From Aureisphaera sp963669405 (GTDB lineage Bacteria > Bacteroidota > Bacteroidia > Flavobacteriales > Flavobacteriaceae), in NCBI GenBank assembly GCA_963669405.2, contig CAXXHF010000002.1, forward strand, positions 248,001 through 312,000: DNA of 64,000 bases. The letters run 5' to 3'. How positions within the stretch are numbered: the stretch's first letter is position 1; each line of letters starts with the position of its first letter. Under the pieces are notes generated by a model. It worked only from the letters and a program-made list of their open reading frames with translations. It was not told the DNA's origin and searched no databases. Made by a program: the position numbers and the translations under genes. Shown here in pieces: positions 9,321 through 17,981 of the stretch.

Positions 9321-9641
9321 AATACTTCTTTATAACTTTTGATGTAATAGGCTTTTTTGTAGCATATTGATATGCGTCAACACTCAAAGTTAAGCCACCT
9401 GCCACCGTAGCTGCTCTTCCTATTCTTCCTGCCCATTTCGCTAATTTCTTACCTGTTTCATAAAGTAATGCAGCAGTACCAATAGCAGTAGAAAGTATAT
9501 GGGTTTGCTCCTGTCGGCCACTAGCTCCACATAGCGCTAGGGGTGCAGGAAGAACTGCAAGGCATTATCTTCATAAATAAAGTTCCCAATATCATCCTTA
9601 GTTTCTGTGTTTCCACCCCTTTCATTAGTTTCTTGAGTTTA
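9319..9641 (-). pseudogene. displaced RHS tip remnant (core fragment plus C-terminal piece)
   Basis: Too broken to form one open frame. Read on the minus strand, 9641 to about 9535 encodes TKDDIGNFIYEDNALQFFLHP, the conserved RHS-core stretch that also occurs in the two intact genes (for example GNYIYSNESGSLKLQFF in the 26-30 kb gene). A stop (TAG) follows at once. In another frame about 9545 to 9319 encodes GRQEQTHILSTAIGTAALLY and GGLTLSVDAYQYATKKPITS up to a TAA inside the terminator, resembling the hydrophobic pre-toxin part of an RHS C-terminus. This looks like an old displaced tip, deleted and frameshifted, left just below the intact RHS gene at 9723-13814. No immunity gene is seen beside it. 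Confidence 0.7.
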
Positions 9642-9670
9642 ACACCTGTCACATTATAAGAGTATCATTC

Positions 9671-9705
9671 AAAAAAAAACCGTCACTCCTTATGAATGAC
9701 GGTTT
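9671..9705 (-). terminator. rho-independent terminator of the first RHS gene
   Basis: Stem AAACCGTCA (9677-9685) / TGACGGTTT (9697-9705). On the minus strand it is followed by an unbroken run of nine T (A-run at 9671-9679 on plus). It lies 18 bases after the RHS stop codon, so the RHS transcript ends here without a downstream immunity gene. Confidence 0.9.
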
Positions 9706-9722
9706 GTTATAATTCACTTGAA

Positions 9723-12700
9723 TTATTTCTTTTTCTTCTTCTTCTTTTTCTTCTTCTTTTTATTCTTATTCTTCTTCTTTTTCTTTTTCTTTTTCTTCTT
9801 TTTCTTCTTTTTCTTACCGTCTTTGCCCCCCCCGAACATTTTTTCAAATGCTTCAGTATCATATGAACTGAAAAAATTTCCATAATAAAGCTTTCCCCAG
9901 AGATCCCAATCAAACAAGTCTTCTAAATCCACCTCACCACCATTGTTCCTTGCAGTCTTCCCAATTTGATCATATAAATATGCATTCATCCCTTCATTTT
10001 CATGCATGTCCAATGACTCTGCCATAGATTCCATTTCACCATTACCTGTTATCAAAATTCCTGAAAGATGTATAATGAACCCTTGATTGTCGATGTTTCC
10101 TTCCGCAGCATCTTGGAAATTAGTAGTTTCTTCATCTAGAGTTATTCTACCATTATTATCTTTATCTCTAGGATCATTCATGACGTTCATTGTACCTTTT
10201 TTTGTAGTTTTTAAAACGACTTCCTCCAAAACAATGATAGGCATTGTGTCTGTAGAATTTACTGAAGTCCTACTAGTATCTCCAGTATTTGTTTCATCTA
10301 TTGGTAAGGGTCTATGATCGTTTGGTCCGTTACCTCCATTTTCATCTGGGCAGTCTCCTGTAGGGCAAGGCATCATTCCATCTGGATCTTGGAAAAAGAT
10401 GGGATTGTCAAATGCATAATTATATGGGCTATGACGTCTCATTACTTCAGCCAGAGGGTCAATATTCATCCAACGTCCTAGAGCGGGGTCATAATTCCTC
10501 GCTCCGAAGTCATACCATTCAAGGCCCATTTCCGAGTTGAGTTCCTTTCCGTTGTATTTATATTGCTGAGCCAGTAGGTTCGCCATGGAGGACACGTTGC
10601 GGTTGTACCCCCAGTGCTGCAGCCCGAAAGGGTAATAGTTATCTTCTTCAATAATTTCGGTAGATGGGTCAATGGCTCCATTAAGGTCTGAATCTGAGTA
10701 ACTAAGCCGTACATTACCTAAATGATCCTTATATTGATATACATATTCAAAATTAGAGTATACTGTCGTTCCCGTAGATGGATCTCCACCTACCTCTGTA
10801 TTTGTTAGAGGGACTGTATAGCCTTCTGGGTGGTTGTTAAATTGTAGCTCAATTTCAGAACTTATAGGGTTAAGCTGGTATATAAAAGAATTAGCATATT
10901 GTGTAGTAAAAGCCTGTTGAGATCCATTTAAAACCTTTTTCTCCAATTTTATACCCGTTGCATCATATACATATTCAATTTTATGTAATGGGCTACTAAA
11001 AACAATTTCTTTGGGTAAATTGAGATGATTATAATCTATACTAGTTATTCCTTTATTTACATCAGTTTTAATGTTGCCGTTTAGGTCATACGAGTATTGT
11101 ATGGAAGAATTATTAACAGGTGTATTGAATCCTTTATTTCCAAAAGCAGGTGATGTTGTGATTGCATGGTCAATCACATTTATCAGTTTGTTTCCAGAAT
11201 ATGTATAATTTAAATCGTCCCAATTACCAGCGCTTGTATTACTATCATTCATACCTCTTCGCCTTAAGGTTTTAATGTTTCCATTTTGATCATACGTGAT
11301 ATTATCAACATTATAATCTGTTAAAGAACTCATACTTCCTAAATCTGCACCTATACGCCCTCGGGCTAATGTAATTCTGTTTAAATCATCATAGGCATAG
11401 TTATATCCTCTAACATTTTTATCTTCACTATCTGTTTGCCAAAAAGTTTGAGAGATATTACCATTATATAATTTTGTTCCTCCTGTACCAGAGGTCTGAT
11501 TATAATTAATCTTAAAGTTGAATAAATCAACCGTATTATCAGAAAGTGGAGAGCTTTTAACTTTGTTTATATCTGTGAGCCAACCCCGTATGTTATAATC
11601 ATAATCAACATTTTGCAAGGGAGTATTTATTTCTGTAGGGTAAAAATTTAAATTCTCAATACTTGCATTTGGATCATACATAGAGATATCACCCACAAGT
11701 TCTGGGTGAGACAGAACTATTGTATAAGTAGCTACTTCCAATCCATTATGAATAAACCTTAATGTGTTGCCACTTCTAATAATATCAAAATCATCACCTA
11801 CTTCATAGGTAATAGCATCGGTTATATAGTCATCATTGACTCCATCTCTAATTCTTACTTTATAGGTGTGTGTGCTATTCCATAAAAAAGCAAATGCATA
11901 ATCAATTTCAAAATGACTTCCGTTATTTTGATTGTCATTTAAACCGACAAAGGTTTTTTTGTCATTTGTTAGCATTGTAAATGATAAGCCCCCATCACCA
12001 GATAAAACACCCTTTGTTGCAACTCCTTTCCATCCAAAAGTAGAAGCGGTTTTGGTAATAACACCAGTAGATGAGACAGTAATTTCAGGATCAGGAACGG
12101 TGTATCCTGTCTCCCAGAGTTCTCCACCAACTTTCTTTCGTTTTAACTGACCTATTTCATCATAGTTATTATTTACAATCAATTTTAAAGACTCATCATT
12201 TACCTGTTGCATATGGGTTTTTAACCTATTTTGTTGGTCATATGTGAAATAATCCTTGGTTACAATACTCGCTTGACCTGACTTTGAATGAGTTAAGCTA
12301 GACTCAATAGTCTTACCTGTGAAATCAAGTTTGCTTCCTGTTATATCTCTTGTTCCTAGATAATCATTATTAGAATCTATGTATATAGTTTGTCCTTTAT
12401 TATTGTATGCAATTAAAGTTGTAATCCAGTCACTAGTATCAAGTATTCTTACTTTAGTAACTGTAGGGAAACCCTTTGTTGTTGTTGAAACTGAACTATG
12501 CTCTGTAGTATATTGATCTAATACAACAGTGGGTTTACTAACCCCTGTATAGTCAATATAATCATCATAATAGTTAACTGTTAATACTTCAAGAGGATTT
12601 TTGGGGTATGCATCATTGGTATAATATACTTGGGTATCTCCAATAGTTGTTGGCGATGAAGTTATTGTTTCATAATTAGTAATATAAGTAGATACAAAAT

Positions 12701-13814
12701 TTTGGATATTTTCTCTTGTTCCTACACCACCAAATAAACCTGTATATGCTACTCTGCCTAGTTTATCATATTTGGTAAACAGCCATTTATTTTGAGCTTT
12801 TAAATTTTGATCTTGTATTAATATTTGCCTATCTAATTTGTCATACACAATATACTCCCAACCTTTTCCAGGAATCTTTTTTTCAATAAGTCTGTTCCTT
12901 TTATCATATTTGTATTGGTAACAAAACTCTTGTAAAATGGTAGTATCTATTGTACCATTAGAAATTAGTTGTTTTGATCCTTCTGGAGATAATACATAGG
13001 TCAAATTTCCGAAATCATCATATACATAATAAGTGTCATGATAGTTTGGATCTATAGGAGTATTAGGATCACTAACAACATTTCGTTTTAAAACAACCTG
13101 ACCATTTTTGTTTTTATATTCAATAGTCTGTCCATGTATACCATCTGCTGGTTTCCAATTTTCATCTTTAGTAATTATTTTATTTAGCGTTCCTTCATCA
13201 TAAAAACCCCCATTATAACTAAGTTCAGGATTTGAAGTATCATTGTTAAGAAAAGAAATGGTAAATAATTTTACTTCGTCTGTTTGATTTTTTGTGTATT
13301 CATATTTGATAGTGTGGTCTAAATCACTCCTAGCTCTAACCCTCCAATCTTTTCCTGGTGCACCAGACTCTAAAACTCTATTAAGAGGAGAAGGTTCATA
13401 CCTATTTTCTGAATATGCATTTATTGTGCTGGAATACTGGTCATCGGGAAATTTAGTATAGTAGTAATTTGTTGTGTTTAACTCAGCATCTGTTTCAATA
13501 GTTCCCATATTAGTTGCCTCTGGGTAACTTAGATAAGTTTTATTTTCCCTTCCATAGCTATCATATGAATAATGCGTAATTACATTTTCTAAATCTCCTC
13601 CGGCGTCAACATTAATGGTTTGCTTTGATCTTCCTAGTCCATCAAAATAGTTAATTACTTCAATCTTAGGATCAGAAGTTAGACTTCCATCTTCTGTTGG
13701 AACTTGATAGGTTACTGACTTTATAAAATTTTCGGAAGTAGACTGGGCATTAATAAATAAAGAACAAATAAGAAGTAAACCTAATGTTGTATATTTTGAA
13801 ATAAATGAGTTCAT
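9723..13814 (-). CDS. RHS/YD-repeat secreted protein with EF-hand and poly-lysine C-terminus
   Basis: 1363 residues. Signal peptide (LGLLLICSLFINAQS), the N-terminal segment usual in Bacteroidota RHS proteins (KSVTYQVPTEDGS...VINYFDGLGRSKQT), many YD repeats (YDKLGRVAYTG, YDDLNRI), and an RHS core (YYPFGLQHWGYN...GLEWYDFGARNYDPALGRWMN...DPDGM) ending near residue 1148. The variable C-terminus has a canonical EF-hand loop DKDNNGRITLDE (residues about 1217-1228) and ends in 30 residues that are 28 Lys and 2 Asn. RHS proteins form a hollow cage that holds a C-terminal toxin; which activity this C-terminus has is unknown. No immunity gene follows: a terminator is 18 bases downstream. The partner gene ends 38 bases upstream, so the two form an operon. 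Confidence 0.88.
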   Translation of the reverse strand: MNSFISKYTTLGLLLICSLFINAQSTSENFIKSVTYQVPTEDGSLTSDPKIEVINYFDGLGRSKQTINVDAGGDLENVITHYSYDSYGRENKTYLSYPEATNMGTIETDAELNTTNYYYTKFPDDQYSSTINAYSENRYEPSPLNRVLESGAPGKDWRVRARSDLDHTIKYEYTKNQTDEVKLFTISFLNNDTSNPELSYNGGFYDEGTLNKIITKDENWKPADGIHGQTIEYKNKNGQVVLKRNVVSDPNTPIDPNYHDTYYVYDDFGNLTYVLSPEGSKQLISNGTIDTTILQEFCYQYKYDKRNRLIEKKIPGKGWEYIVYDKLDRQILIQDQNLKAQNKWLFTKYDKLGRVAYTGLFGGVGTRENIQNFVSTYITNYETITSSPTTIGDTQVYYTNDAYPKNPLEVLTVNYYDDYIDYTGVSKPTVVLDQYTTEHSSVSTTTKGFPTVTKVRILDTSDWITTLIAYNNKGQTIYIDSNNDYLGTRDITGSKLDFTGKTIESSLTHSKSGQASIVTKDYFTYDQQNRLKTHMQQVNDESLKLIVNNNYDEIGQLKRKKVGGELWETGYTVPDPEITVSSTGVITKTASTFGWKGVATKGVLSGDGGLSFTMLTNDKKTFVGLNDNQNNGSHFEIDYAFAFLWNSTHTYKVRIRDGVNDDYITDAITYEVGDDFDIIRSGNTLRFIHNGLEVATYTIVLSHPELVGDISMYDPNASIENLNFYPTEINTPLQNVDYDYNIRGWLTDINKVKSSPLSDNTVDLFNFKINYNQTSGTGGTKLYNGNISQTFWQTDSEDKNVRGYNYAYDDLNRITLARGRIGADLGSMSSLTDYNVDNITYDQNGNIKTLRRRGMNDSNTSAGNWDDLNYTYSGNKLINVIDHAITTSPAFGNKGFNTPVNNSSIQYSYDLNGNIKTDVNKGITSIDYNHLNLPKEIVFSSPLHKIEYVYDATGIKLEKKVLNGSQQAFTTQYANSFIYQLNPISSEIELQFNNHPEGYTVPLTNTEVGGDPSTGTTVYSNFEYVYQYKDHLGNVRLSYSDSDLNGAIDPSTEIIEEDNYYPFGLQHWGYNRNVSSMANLLAQQYKYNGKELNSEMGLEWYDFGARNYDPALGRWMNIDPLAEVMRRHSPYNYAFDNPIFFQDPDGMMPCPTGDCPDENGGNGPNDHRPLPIDETNTGDTSRTSVNSTDTMPIIVLEEVVLKTTKKGTMNVMNDPRDKDNNGRITLDEETTNFQDAAEGNIDNQGFIIHLSGILITGNGEMESMAESLDMHENEGMNAYLYDQIGKTARNNGGEVDLEDLFDWDLWGKLYYGNFFSSYDTEAFEKMFGGGKDGKKKKKKKKKKKKKKKNKNKKKKKKKKKKKK
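9726..9815 (-). repeat. AAA/AAG codon microsatellite encoding a poly-lysine tail
   Basis: Thirty codons before the RHS stop are AAG or AAA except two AAT: 15 Lys, Asn, Lys, Asn, 12 Lys. The mixed AAA/AAG usage makes it an imperfect purine microsatellite prone to length change. Confidence 0.95.
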
Positions 13815-13852
13815 AAATATATAGTGTTAAATATTGAGGTTAATTTTGAAAA

Positions 13853-16800
13853 TTATTGAGGGGTATCGTTACAATCGACATACTTAGAAAACGGACTGTT
13901 AAAATTAAACACCTGACTCGTATTTATGTCTGTTATGGTGCAAATGAAATCCACATCCATATTACATATTGAAGACATTCCACTGTAATTTTCGCTTACA
14001 AATAACTCACTGTCATTTGTATTGATAAAAGTGCTGTAATTGGTTCCGTCGAGACTATATTGCCAATGAAAATCAAAATTTCCAGAGCCTCCAGTTACAT
14101 CATTAATAGTAAGCATGATGCCTATAAAATCTTCATTGGGCTCACCTTGTCTTACCTCCGTAACATACATGCTAGAGGCAGAAACTAATTCTGGGCAGGC
14201 AGAAATGTGGTCATTCCTTGATAATGTTATCGTATTACTAGGGTCATTAACATCTGTAATAATACATTCTATTTCAACTCGGTCACTAATTTGAAAACAA
14301 TCATAACTAATGGTATAAGAACTATCTGTATCATTATTAAAGCTGAATGCTCCCGAAATTATATTCCAATCGTAAGAAACAGCTCCAGAACCACCTGTTA
14401 CATATGGAATGCTATAGGTTAACGTATTATTGTTTTCGTCAATTGAAGGTATCCCTAAATATGCAGAAATTGGATTATTCGGTATTGGATCGTTTGAGCC
14501 ATACATATTTACCAAGTTATAATCATACTCTTCAATAATTTTGTTATCACTATCTCTAATTCGTATTAATCTATTAAAGGTATCATACTCATAATTTGTT
14601 TTATACCCTCTAGGATCTATTATTGATACAATACCAATAAGAGGTTTACGAATGTAGTTTGTGATTTCTGAGTTTTCTAAAGACAATAATGCTCGTAGTT
14701 GGTCTATATAATTAATGACATCTGCTTCGGTTCCATATGTTGATGCATGTTTTAAATCCGCAATAAGAGTTGGTGATATTGAGCTATATGTTGTATTTGT
14801 AATCTTTGCTATTGGAAATAAATCACTATAACCCCAAATAATAACATTAGATACATTGTATTGGTCTTTGTATTCCAAGATATTATTTAGAGCATCTCTT
14901 TTGGTGACAATAATATCTTCTTCAAACCCTAATAATCCTTTTGCAAAAGACCTGTTTTTAATTGCTATTTGTGAACCTAAAAAATTATCATAGTTGTTTT
15001 TTTCTCTAGAAATGAGATTGTTGTTTTTATACGTTTTTTTCATTATTAACTCAGATAGTCTATTTTGACTTTGTAAGGATACTGTTTGTCCAACAGTAGC
15101 TCCTACATAGGGTTCATTTGCTACTTCTGGAGAAAAGGAATAATAAAAATCGGTCTTGTATTCATCCATGCCATTATCAGAAATTACCTGATCTAATAAA
15201 GGTAAGTTTTGATCGTATTGATAGTTAGTAATAACCTCACTTGTTATTCCACCGGTATAATCTTTTATAGATTCTGCTACCAATACATTTCTTTCAATAT
15301 TTAGATTTGATGAGAAATAAAAATTCCATTGTCCAGCTGGGCCGCTGCCATTGGGTTCAATATAATCAGAAAGTGTAACCCTGTAGTTAAGTGGTATAGA
15401 GCTGAAGGTATTTTTTGTATAAGTGAACGTTCCTTCAGTTAATAATTCATCATTTTCATTGAACGTTTTAACGTTTTTGGTTTTTCCTCTCAATATATCG
15501 TTGTCAATATAATAGGTTGAGGGGTATGCACTATTATCTAGTAAAAAATTGACTGCTTGCGTTTGAGTAGGATTATTTTGTGTTTCCGTTTTTTCATAAC
15601 TCACAAAAGTTTCTTTTGTATTGGGAGCTGTCTCTGGTGAAACAAATTCGTGTACGGTATATCCATTTCCAACTTCTTTTTCTATGACCCTGGAATACCC
15701 TACAAAACTACCATTGGTAAGTTCTAAAGCACTTTTGTTTTTATCATACACAATAAAAGAAACATTGTTGCTATTTAAGTTTCGATTTCTCATCCATGGA
15801 AAACCAAAAACAGGGAGTTTATTGATATACCCAGATGACTCATCTTGACTATCCACATATTCATATTCAATCTTTTTTTGGGTGCCATTTTCATCTGTGA
15901 GTAATTGTTTTTTAATTCTCATTCCGCCAGAATTATAGGTTGCACCTAAAAGATTGAATTGGTGTAATTCATACTCAAATTCACTTTTTCCGCCAGAAGA
16001 ATACTCTATGCTTTTTAAAAGTCCTGATCGAGAATAGTTGTTGGGTTCTAAACTATAATCTCCAGGGATTGTGAGCGAACTATAGTTTGATAATGGAAAT
16101 GGCGTGATTGAATTCTCAGATTTGCTTTTTTGAAAATAGAGGGTTGGTTTCTTTCTTTCAAAAGAATCAAAAGGAGGAGTTGTTACTCCATTATTATTAT
16201 AAAACCCTAAAAAGTCTTGTTGTAGTGAATGTCTTTTTGGTAAAGGATTCGCATACTCATAATCAAAAGAATACAAATCAATGGTTAGCGATGAATTAGA
16301 ATCAACCTCTCTTATTTTATCTAATCGTAATCTTTTACATTCTGCTTCACTGCAACCTTCTTTAGAATTAAAATAACTATACTCTAAAATAAATCGTTTT
16401 ATAATATTATTGCTAATATTTTTAACCCATATTTCTGTTAGCGCTTCTTCATCAGGATCATCAATACGGGGTAATCCATATATAAATTCTACAATACCCC
16501 CTTGGTAGGTTATTTTTTTAATTCTATTTACTTTTCCAGATTTCTGTAATGTTACAGAAGACTTCATGTACTTTTCATCTGTATCATCATTGGGATCATG
16601 AATATCAAAATCTGGTATATGCCCAAATACATCTAAAGGTAATGAAGGAACAAAGTCAGGATTAGCATGATCTTTCAAAGAAATGTCAGTAATCGCTCTT
16701 GAGAATTGAGTAGTTGGTTTTTGATAGGCTTCATAAAAAAAACGAATTGGATTTCCACCATTTCCAACATCTTCAATTTTTGAAAGATGCCATGTGTTTG

Positions 16801-17668
16801 TGTTTACTCTATATCCTATTTTACCCTGTAAAATATCAACTTTACTTCGAGGAATAAACTCATGGGTGTCTTTTACATCAAAAGTATATTCAAAACCATT
16901 TATATCTTTTATTCTGAATCTGTCAAAGGCAGAATGTCCTAGATTTAAGAGCTCTGGAAAAAAAACAGGGGCCATAGGTTCATTTAAAAAACCTATCCTA
17001 CTATAAAATTGTGGTTTTTTTTCTACAATCTGAGAGTTGGTAATTCCTGACCCGTCAATAGGGGTAATATTATACTCTGCTAGAGAAACTTTATCTAAAA
17101 TAAATTTAGAGCTTAGGTTTGGAGCATTGGCAATAAATAAATCTGGAGAAGGGTCTTCAGCATATAGTCCATGATTTCCTGGACCTAGATGTTCAGGATC
17201 AGTATCTCTCCATTCCTGATATGTTAAATGATACCCTTTTTTTGTTAAATACCTCCATGGGATAGCCCCATGATCCCAATCTATTTCTGCATATACAGCA
17301 CTATCGTGTTCTAAATCATCAAAGCCTTTTACCACTTTTACGATATTCCCTGAGGCATTCAAATTCCAGCCTAATCCTACATTAGACGCAATATTATCAA
17401 CTTTTACCCCATCTGGATTATAAGAAAGACTTATAGGGAATGAAATATTACCACTTGTTACTTGAAATAAAACAAGGTTTGTTTTTATTTTCCCCGAATA
17501 TAAATCTACTGGTAATGTATTGAACTTCTGAAAAGCCATTACGTCTGGTGTAGCATAAAATTTATCTTCAGGAAGTAAATCACTAAAATCTGGACTTTCT
17601 ATTTGTTGTGCGTTAACAATTAGAAAAGATTGTACTAAAAGAAGTACAAAAAGAAAATTGCATTTCAT
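13853..17668 (-). CDS. large secreted YD-repeat-related partner of the RHS protein
   Basis: 1271 residues from the Met at 17668, chosen because a clear signal peptide follows (KCNFLFVLLLVQSFLIVNAQ); an upstream in-frame Met would put 17 polar residues before it. The N-terminal part (LPVDLYSGKIKTNLVLFQV...ISFPISLSYNPDGVKV...NVGLGWNLNASG) is the segment typical of long Bacteroidota proteins encoded just before RHS genes. A YD-type stretch (TNYEYDTFNRLIRIRDSD) lies near residue 1030. The last 200 residues contain two Ig/PKD-like units (VTGGSGAVSYDWNIISGAF and VTGGSGNFDFHWQYSLDG), close in pattern to SprB repeats. It ends 38 bases before the RHS gene. I cannot name a biochemical function; secretion or shell assembly of the partner is inference. 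Confidence 0.75.
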   Translation of the reverse strand: MKCNFLFVLLLVQSFLIVNAQQIESPDFSDLLPEDKFYATPDVMAFQKFNTLPVDLYSGKIKTNLVLFQVTSGNISFPISLSYNPDGVKVDNIASNVGLGWNLNASGNIVKVVKGFDDLEHDSAVYAEIDWDHGAIPWRYLTKKGYHLTYQEWRDTDPEHLGPGNHGLYAEDPSPDLFIANAPNLSSKFILDKVSLAEYNITPIDGSGITNSQIVEKKPQFYSRIGFLNEPMAPVFFPELLNLGHSAFDRFRIKDINGFEYTFDVKDTHEFIPRSKVDILQGKIGYRVNTNTWHLSKIEDVGNGGNPIRFFYEAYQKPTTQFSRAITDISLKDHANPDFVPSLPLDVFGHIPDFDIHDPNDDTDEKYMKSSVTLQKSGKVNRIKKITYQGGIVEFIYGLPRIDDPDEEALTEIWVKNISNNIIKRFILEYSYFNSKEGCSEAECKRLRLDKIREVDSNSSLTIDLYSFDYEYANPLPKRHSLQQDFLGFYNNNGVTTPPFDSFERKKPTLYFQKSKSENSITPFPLSNYSSLTIPGDYSLEPNNYSRSGLLKSIEYSSGGKSEFEYELHQFNLLGATYNSGGMRIKKQLLTDENGTQKKIEYEYVDSQDESSGYINKLPVFGFPWMRNRNLNSNNVSFIVYDKNKSALELTNGSFVGYSRVIEKEVGNGYTVHEFVSPETAPNTKETFVSYEKTETQNNPTQTQAVNFLLDNSAYPSTYYIDNDILRGKTKNVKTFNENDELLTEGTFTYTKNTFSSIPLNYRVTLSDYIEPNGSGPAGQWNFYFSSNLNIERNVLVAESIKDYTGGITSEVITNYQYDQNLPLLDQVISDNGMDEYKTDFYYSFSPEVANEPYVGATVGQTVSLQSQNRLSELIMKKTYKNNNLISREKNNYDNFLGSQIAIKNRSFAKGLLGFEEDIIVTKRDALNNILEYKDQYNVSNVIIWGYSDLFPIAKITNTTYSSISPTLIADLKHASTYGTEADVINYIDQLRALLSLENSEITNYIRKPLIGIVSIIDPRGYKTNYEYDTFNRLIRIRDSDNKIIEEYDYNLVNMYGSNDPIPNNPISAYLGIPSIDENNNTLTYSIPYVTGGSGAVSYDWNIISGAFSFNNDTDSSYTISYDCFQISDRVEIECIITDVNDPSNTITLSRNDHISACPELVSASSMYVTEVRQGEPNEDFIGIMLTINDVTGGSGNFDFHWQYSLDGTNYSTFINTNDSELFVSENYSGMSSICNMDVDFICTITDINTSQVFNFNSPFSKYVDCNDTPQ

Positions 17669-17760
17669 AAATGATAAGTTTGTATATATTAATCGAAAAT
17701 TAATATTGGCCTCAGGCACTTTAGAATAAATACCAGAAGCTATAAATTAAGGGAAGTGCT

Positions 17761-17768
17761 CAAATGTA
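17761..17768 (-). promoter_or_regulatory. candidate -7 element of the first RHS operon
   Basis: Minus strand TACATTTG matches the Bacteroidota -7 consensus TAnnTTTG exactly and lies 93 bases upstream of the chosen start of the partner gene. No good TTG element is found at the usual spacing, so this is weak evidence. Confidence 0.35.
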
Positions 17769-17981
17769 ATATTTAAGAACTATATAAAGCTATCTACAAA
17801 CTCATTAGTAGTCTGCTTTCTTTAATTTTTTTATGTTCTAAGCGAAGTTTAGATAAATGGAATGAAGTGACTCATAATCTCACTTTTGGTCAGAAACCAG
17901 AGATAGAAAGTTTAAAAATATTTTTGATGAAGACTCTTATCAGGTATTTATTATTACAATTAATATTAATTTTAATCCATG

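Noticed and set aside
9707..9913. Lys/Arg-rich 68-codon minus-strand frame beside the RHS stop
   Set aside because: It is the poly-lysine tract read in another frame.
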